Shown here piece by piece: positions 7,438 to 10,032 of a DNA stretch of 10,032 nucleotides. Source of the DNA: Bordetella parapertussis (GTDB taxonomy: Bacteria; Pseudomonadota; Gammaproteobacteria; Burkholderiales; SG8-41); assembly GCA_945863085.1 (NCBI GenBank), contig CAMBCD010000077.1, forward strand, positions 1-10,032, given 5' to 3'. The notes beneath the pieces are model-generated. The model was not told where the DNA came from. It saw only the letters and a list, made by a program, of their open reading frames with translations, and ran no database searches. Made by a program: the position numbers and the translations under genes. Positions within the stretch are counted from its first letter, which is position 1, and every line of letters begins with the position of its first letter.

Positions 7438-7466
7438 ATTATCAGGGATTTGGCCATTCAGGGCAA
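7438..7466 (-). promoter_or_regulatory. Sigma70-type promoter of rpmE
   Basis: On the minus strand, TTGCCC (7466-7461) and GATAAT (7443-7438) are separated by exactly 17 bases. Transcription should start near 7431, giving a leader of about 39 nt. That leader can form a small stem, CCCG (7428-7425) with CGGG (7417-7414). The short gap to the lipoprotein stop at 7493 supports separate initiation here. Confidence 0.75.
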
Positions 7467-7492
7467 GGGGCGGATTGCTCAAATGCCAAGGA

Positions 7493-7921
7493 TCAGCGGA
7501 TGACCTCACTGGTCATCGTGCCACCGAGCACCATCGAGCGGCCATATTGCGCATCGACAAGTTCGAAATGTGAACCGGAAAACGAGCGGAATCCCCAGAT
7601 GGTCTGGTTGACGAAATAAATCCGGCCCGGTTCGACCTGCAGGTCAATCCGGCCGCTGTCGGCGGCGAAGCCGGCAATGCGGTGCTTGCCGGCGGGCACG
7701 ACGAGGCGCATGTAAGTGCCGCGGTAGGTGGCCCCGATCATTTCGTCGTTAAGCATGACTGGGGCGGCGAAATCGCGTTCCATCGGATGTCGCACCAGAT
7801 AAATCACGGCGCGGTCGGGTACGGTTTCAAAACGCTTGGCGGGGGCATCGCCCGGTAACGGTGGCAACTGCGCCGCACAACCGGCCAGTAACAACAGGGC
7901 TGGGATCAGTAATCGGTTCAT
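7493..7921 (-). CDS. Small lipoprotein with DUF2846-like domain
   Basis: The 142-aa product starts [15 protein letters not shown], a signal peptide ending in the lipobox LAGC with the lipidated Cys at residue 15, so it should be membrane-anchored in the envelope. The mature part reads [11 protein letters not shown], then [24 protein letters not shown], a Gly/Arg/Tyr segment and NQTIWGF. This fits the DUF2846 family: a small beta domain resembling PEGA-like surface modules, with no known enzymatic role. No catalytic motif is apparent. The start at 7921 is chosen for the signal peptide and the AAGGAG site just upstream (7933-7928). It lies between rho and rpmE, which are often adjacent in betaproteobacteria. 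The DUF2846 assignment is from pattern resemblance and is moderately sure; lipoprotein status is strong. Confidence 0.85.
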   Translation of the reverse strand: MNRLLIPALLLLAGCAAQLPPLPGDAPAKRFETVPDRAVIYLVRHPMERDFAAPVMLNDEMIGATYRGTYMRLVVPAGKHRIAGFAADSGRIDLQVEPGRIYFVNQTIWGFRSFSGSHFELVDAQYGRSMVLGGTMTSEVIR

Positions 7922-7944
7922 GACGGGCTCCTTCTGGAGGTCAC
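7918..7944 (-). CDS. Possible 8-codon leader mini-ORF coupled to the lipoprotein gene
   Basis: On the minus strand a perfect AGGAGG (7956-7951) stands six bases before GTG at 7944. The frame reads MTSRRSPS and ends at TGA (7920-7918), which overlaps the lipoprotein ATG (7921-7919) as ATGA. Codons four and five, AGA AGG, double as the lipoprotein Shine-Dalgarno. The arrangement suits translational coupling, but such a short frame could be chance. Confidence 0.35.
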   Translation of the reverse strand: MTSRRSPS

Positions 7945-7962
7945 CTGCGGCCTCCTGGAAGG
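7930..7962 (-). promoter_or_regulatory. Inverted repeat in the lipoprotein leader that includes its Shine-Dalgarno
   Basis: On the minus strand, CCTTC-CA-GGAGG (7962-7951) can pair with CCTCC-A-GAAGG (7940-7930): ten base pairs around a small internal loop, with a 10-nt apical loop. The 3' arm contains most of the lipoprotein AAGGAG site, and the 5' arm contains the AGGAGG of the mini-ORF. The fold would hide both ribosome-binding sites, so translation may depend on opening it. Confidence 0.5.
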
Positions 7963-8138
7963 TAAACCCAAACCAAGAAGGATGCCGCATGTTTTATATG
8001 ACGGTACCCGGTAGACAGCGGCCAGCGCATAACATTCCGCGAATTGCGCCAGCAAGCAGGCAGGATGTCGTGTAACGCAGACGGGACAATACCGGCCAGC
8101 CCTGTTGGTGTCATCAGCCGGGGGAGGGGGAGCAGGGT

Positions 8139-8162
8139 GCGGCGTCGGGTGACCGTCGCCGC
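8139..8162 (-). other. GC-rich stem-loop just downstream of rho
   Basis: GCGGCG (8139-8144) pairs with CGCCGC (8157-8162), and CGG (8146-8148) with CCG (8153-8155), across one T-T mismatch and a 4-nt loop. It begins 11 nt after the rho stop. On the minus strand it is followed by a C-rich tract (about 8138-8120), not by U residues. It is therefore not an intrinsic terminator, but may protect the 3' end or act with Rho-dependent termination. Confidence 0.45.
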
Positions 8163-8173
8163 GAAGGCGAGGT

Positions 8174-9433
8174 CTAGCCGCGCCTCATGGAATCAAAGAA
8201 GTCTGCGTTGGTCTTGGTGGCCCGGACCTTGTCGAGCAGGAACTCGGTGGCCTCGAGTTCATCCATCGGGTAGAGCAGCTTGCGCAGTACCCAGATTTTT
8301 TGCAGCACATCCTTCGGGATCAGCAGTTCTTCGCGCCGGGTGCCGGAGCGGTTGACATTGATCGCCGGGAAAATGCGTTTTTCGTACATGCGCCGGTCAA
8401 GATGGATTTCCATATTGCCGGTGCCCTTGAATTCTTCGTAAATCACGTCGTCCATCCGCGAACCGGTATCGATCAGCGCGGTGGCGAGGATGGTCAGGCT
8501 GCCGCCTTCCTCGACATTGCGGGCGGCGCCGAAGAAGCGTTTCGGGCGCTGAAGCGCGTTGGCGTCGACGCCGCCTGTCAGCACCTTGCCGGAAGCCGGT
8601 ACCACGGTGTTGTAGGCGCGGGCGAGGCGCGTGATGGAGTCGAGCAGGATGACGACATCTTTTTTGTGTTCGATCAGGCGCTTGGCTTTTTCGATCACCA
8701 TTTCGGCAACCTGCACATGGCGGCTGGCCGGTTCGTCGAAGGTGGAGGACAGTACTTCGCCCTTCACCGAGCGCTGCATTTCCGTCACCTCTTCCGGCCG
8801 TTCGTCGATCAGCAGCACGATCAGCACGACTTCGGGATGGTTGGCGGTGATGGCGTGGGCAATGTGCTGCATCAGCACAGTCTTGCCGGCCTTGGGCGGC
8901 GACACGATCAGTCCGCGCTGGCCTTTGCCGATGGGGGCGATGATGTCGATGATGCGGCCGGTGATGTTTTCCTCGGCCTTGATGTCGCGTTCGAGTTTGA
9001 GGTGTTCGGTCGGGTGGTACGGCGTCAGGTTCTCAAACAGGATCTTGTGTTTGGAATTCTCCGGCGAGTCCTCGTTGACCTTGTCGACCTTGACCAGTGC
9101 GAAGTAGCGTTCGCCTTCCTTCGGGGTGCGGATCTCACCCTCAATGGTGTCACCGGTGTGCAGGTTGAAACGGCGGATCTGCGAGGGCGACACATAAATG
9201 TCGTCGGTGCCGGCGAGGTAGGAGGTGTCGGGCGAGCGCAGGAAGCCGAAGCCGTCGGGCAGCACTTCCAGCGTGCCGCCGCCGAATATGGACTCCCCCT
9301 TTTTGGCCTGGTTCTTCAGCAGCGCAAAAATCAGTTCCTGCTTGCGCAACCGGTTGGCGCCGTCGATCTCGTTTTTGACGGCCATATCGACGAGCTCGCC
9401 GACGTGGAGATTTTTAAGGTCGGATAAATGCAT
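8174..9433 (-). CDS. rho: Transcription termination factor Rho
   Basis: Rho is the hexameric RNA-dependent ATPase and translocase that ends transcription of untranslated RNA. At 419 aa it matches the E. coli length. The N-terminal helical domain (1-47) leads into the cold-shock-like RNA-binding domain with the RNP motif DGFGFLRS (60-67). The ATPase domain has Walker A PPKAGKT (179-185), a Walker B ending in [15 protein letters not shown], and the Q- and R-loops in [14 protein letters not shown] and [13 protein letters not shown]. The arginine finger region is [10 protein letters not shown]. All key elements are intact. The start at 9433 gives the conserved MHLSDLKN opening. Its ribosome-binding site is weak. 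The leader upstream is long and C-rich, fitting the autoregulation known for rho in E. coli. trxA lies upstream, the common trxA-rho order. Confidence 0.98.
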   Translation of the reverse strand: MHLSDLKNLHVGELVDMAVKNEIDGANRLRKQELIFALLKNQAKKGESIFGGGTLEVLPDGFGFLRSPDTSYLAGTDDIYVSPSQIRRFNLHTGDTIEGEIRTPKEGERYFALVKVDKVNEDSPENSKHKILFENLTPYHPTEHLKLERDIKAEENITGRIIDIIAPIGKGQRGLIVSPPKAGKTVLMQHIAHAITANHPEVVLIVLLIDERPEEVTEMQRSVKGEVLSSTFDEPASRHVQVAEMVIEKAKRLIEHKKDVVILLDSITRLARAYNTVVPASGKVLTGGVDANALQRPKRFFGAARNVEEGGSLTILATALIDTGSRMDDVIYEEFKGTGNMEIHLDRRMYEKRIFPAINVNRSGTRREELLIPKDVLQKIWVLRKLLYPMDELEATEFLLDKVRATKTNADFFDSMRRG

Positions 9434-9504
9434 GGACTTCGGGCGTTGATCGCGGAAGAAACAGGGGGATTGAAGGAAGGGAAGCGGTGTTGCTTGGGGG
9501 TGCT
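9434..9504 (-). promoter_or_regulatory. C-rich, G-poor rho leader, candidate rut site
   Basis: Read on the minus strand, these 71 nt hold about 33 C and only 9 G, with runs such as CACCCCCAAG, CTTCCCTTCCTTC and AATCCCCCTG. Unstructured C-rich RNA is what Rho loads on. Lying directly before the rho start codon, it fits a site for Rho to terminate its own leader transcript. A small stem, GCTGGC with GCCGGC (9519-9505), sits just upstream. Confidence 0.5.
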
Positions 9505-9580
9505 GCCGGCTTCGCCAGCGCCTGCCGTGCTCTTTTATTCAGTGCCGGGAGCGGCTTGGTTGGTCAGGCGCTGGGCGGAG

Positions 9581-9607
9581 ATTATAGCGTTCAGATATGA
9601 CTGTCAA
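9581..9607 (-). promoter_or_regulatory. Promoter-like element for rho at the end of trxA
   Basis: On the minus strand a perfect TTGACA (9607-9602), inside the last codons of trxA, and a perfect TATAAT (9586-9581) flank a 15-bp spacer. Both hexamers match consensus, but the spacer is two bases short of optimal. A start near 9574 would give a leader of about 140 nt. Confidence 0.6.
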
Positions 9608-9917
9608 TAAATGCGGTCAGCTGTGATTTCGACAATGCACCGACTTTGGTGGCTTCCACCGAGCCGTTTTTGAAAATCATCAGCGTCGGGATGCCGCGAA
9701 TGCCGTACTTGGGCGGCGTGGCCTGATTGTCGTCGATGTTGAGCTTTGCGACTTTCAGTTTGCCCGAGTATTCCCGGGCGACTTCGTCGAGGATGGGGGC
9801 GATCATCTTGCAGGGGCCGCACCATTCGGCCCAGTAATCGACCAGCACCGGGGTGGCTGATTGCAGCACCTCGGGATCAAAAGAATCATCGGTTACGTGA
9901 TGAATATGCTCACTCAT
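9591..9917 (-). CDS. trxA: Thioredoxin
   Basis: This is a cytoplasmic protein-disulfide reductase, itself reduced by thioredoxin reductase, that serves ribonucleotide reductase, PAPS reductase and repair of oxidised proteins. The 108-aa length is that of E. coli TrxA. The active site WCGPC occupies residues 32-36, preceded by VLVDYWAE. The cis-proline loop appears as [14 protein letters not shown], and the buried Asp is in LVDYWA. There is no signal peptide. The ATG at 9917 has AGGAC in its leader, a moderate ribosome-binding site. The gene is followed by rho on the same strand and may be partly cotranscribed with it, since no intrinsic terminator is seen in the 157-nt gap. Confidence 0.97.
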   Translation of the reverse strand: MSEHIHHVTDDSFDPEVLQSATPVLVDYWAEWCGPCKMIAPILDEVAREYSGKLKVAKLNIDDNQATPPKYGIRGIPTLMIFKNGSVEATKVGALSKSQLTAFIDSHI

Positions 9918-10011
9918 ATGGGTCCTGCCTCGTCATTGGTAAAATTTGGAAAAGAAATTCAAAAAGGGGGTCGCCACGGGGCCGCGGCGGGGGGTAGGTG
10001 AATCATACTAT

Positions 10012-10030
10012 CCAAAACCCCTGCTTTTGG
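10012..10030. repeat. Short inverted repeat upstream of trxA at the window edge
   Basis: CCAAAA (10012-10017) and TTTTGG (10025-10030) form a 6-bp inverted repeat around CCCCTGC, about 95 bp upstream of trxA. It could be an operator half-site pair or part of a structure continuing beyond the window. The rest of the trxA upstream region is very GC-rich (about 9965-9996), and I find no convincing promoter in it. Confidence 0.3.
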
Positions 10031-10032
10031 GA

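Noticed and set aside
7393..7509. Upstream extension of L31
   Set aside because: It covers the rpmE promoter, and L31 proteins begin at the MKxDxHP motif.
7992..7999. TATAAA on the minus strand as a lipoprotein promoter
   Set aside because: The hexamer is acceptable but nothing resembling a -35 lies 16-18 bases upstream.
7836..8075. Plus-strand open frame across the lipoprotein start
   Set aside because: It has no ribosome-binding site, no recognisable motif, and overlaps a well supported signal peptide on the other strand.
8300..9427. Long open frame (375 codons) antisense to rho
   Set aside because: It lies wholly opposite a certain rho gene, with a low-complexity Gly/Val/Asp-rich product; this is the usual antisense shadow in GC-rich DNA.
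1..10032. CRISPR array, mobile element, tRNA or rRNA
   Set aside because: No regularly spaced repeats, transposase or integrase motifs, or tRNA-like cloverleaf were seen; nearly all of the window is accounted for by conventional genes.

Overview
This window looks like chromosomal DNA from a betaproteobacterium, probably Burkholderiales or a close relative. The evidence is the GC-rich codon use, the trxA-rho-(x)-rpmE housekeeping order on the minus strand, and the zinc-type L31. The species cannot be fixed from sequence alone. I see no IS element, phage gene, CRISPR array, tRNA or rRNA.

Left part (1-5973, plus strand): a nitrogen and small-organic-acid acquisition region. It opens inside an NrtD/CynD-type ABC ATPase whose Walker A lies off the left edge. 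A complete cyanase (cynS) follows, so the ATPase probably powers cyanate, and perhaps nitrate or nitrite, uptake. Next is a tightly packed TRAP transporter: a Tat-exported substrate-binding protein of the TakP (2-oxo acid) type, a four-helix small subunit (dctQ) overlapping it by 8 nt, and a large permease (dctM) overlapping that by 4 nt. After 52 nt comes a cytoplasmic gamma-glutamyltransferase-family Ntn hydrolase. It keeps the nucleophile Thr but lacks the residues that bind a glutamyl group. It resembles the oxamate amidohydrolase (HpxW) branch rather than true Ggt.

Middle (5986-7044, minus strand): a tartrate/D-malate dehydrogenase (TtuC/DmlA type) ends 12 bp from the Ntn hydrolase, tail to tail. 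TRAP 2-oxo-acid uptake, a putative oxamate-type amidase and a 2-hydroxy-acid dehydrogenase together suggest a locus for scavenging small C2-C4 acids and amides, next to cyanate use. That link is inference.

Right part (7107-9917, minus strand): the housekeeping block, transcribed trxA, rho, a small lipoprotein, rpmE. rpmE has a convincing sigma70 promoter and an intrinsic terminator. rho has its own promoter-like element at the end of trxA and a long C-rich, G-poor leader that fits Rho autoregulation. The lipoprotein has an unusual 5' leader: a hairpin containing its Shine-Dalgarno, plus an 8-codon mini-ORF whose stop overlaps its start codon.

No non-coding stretch exceeds 300 bases. The longest, 7922-8173, holds the lipoprotein leader and a GC hairpin downstream of rho; nothing else is recognisable there.
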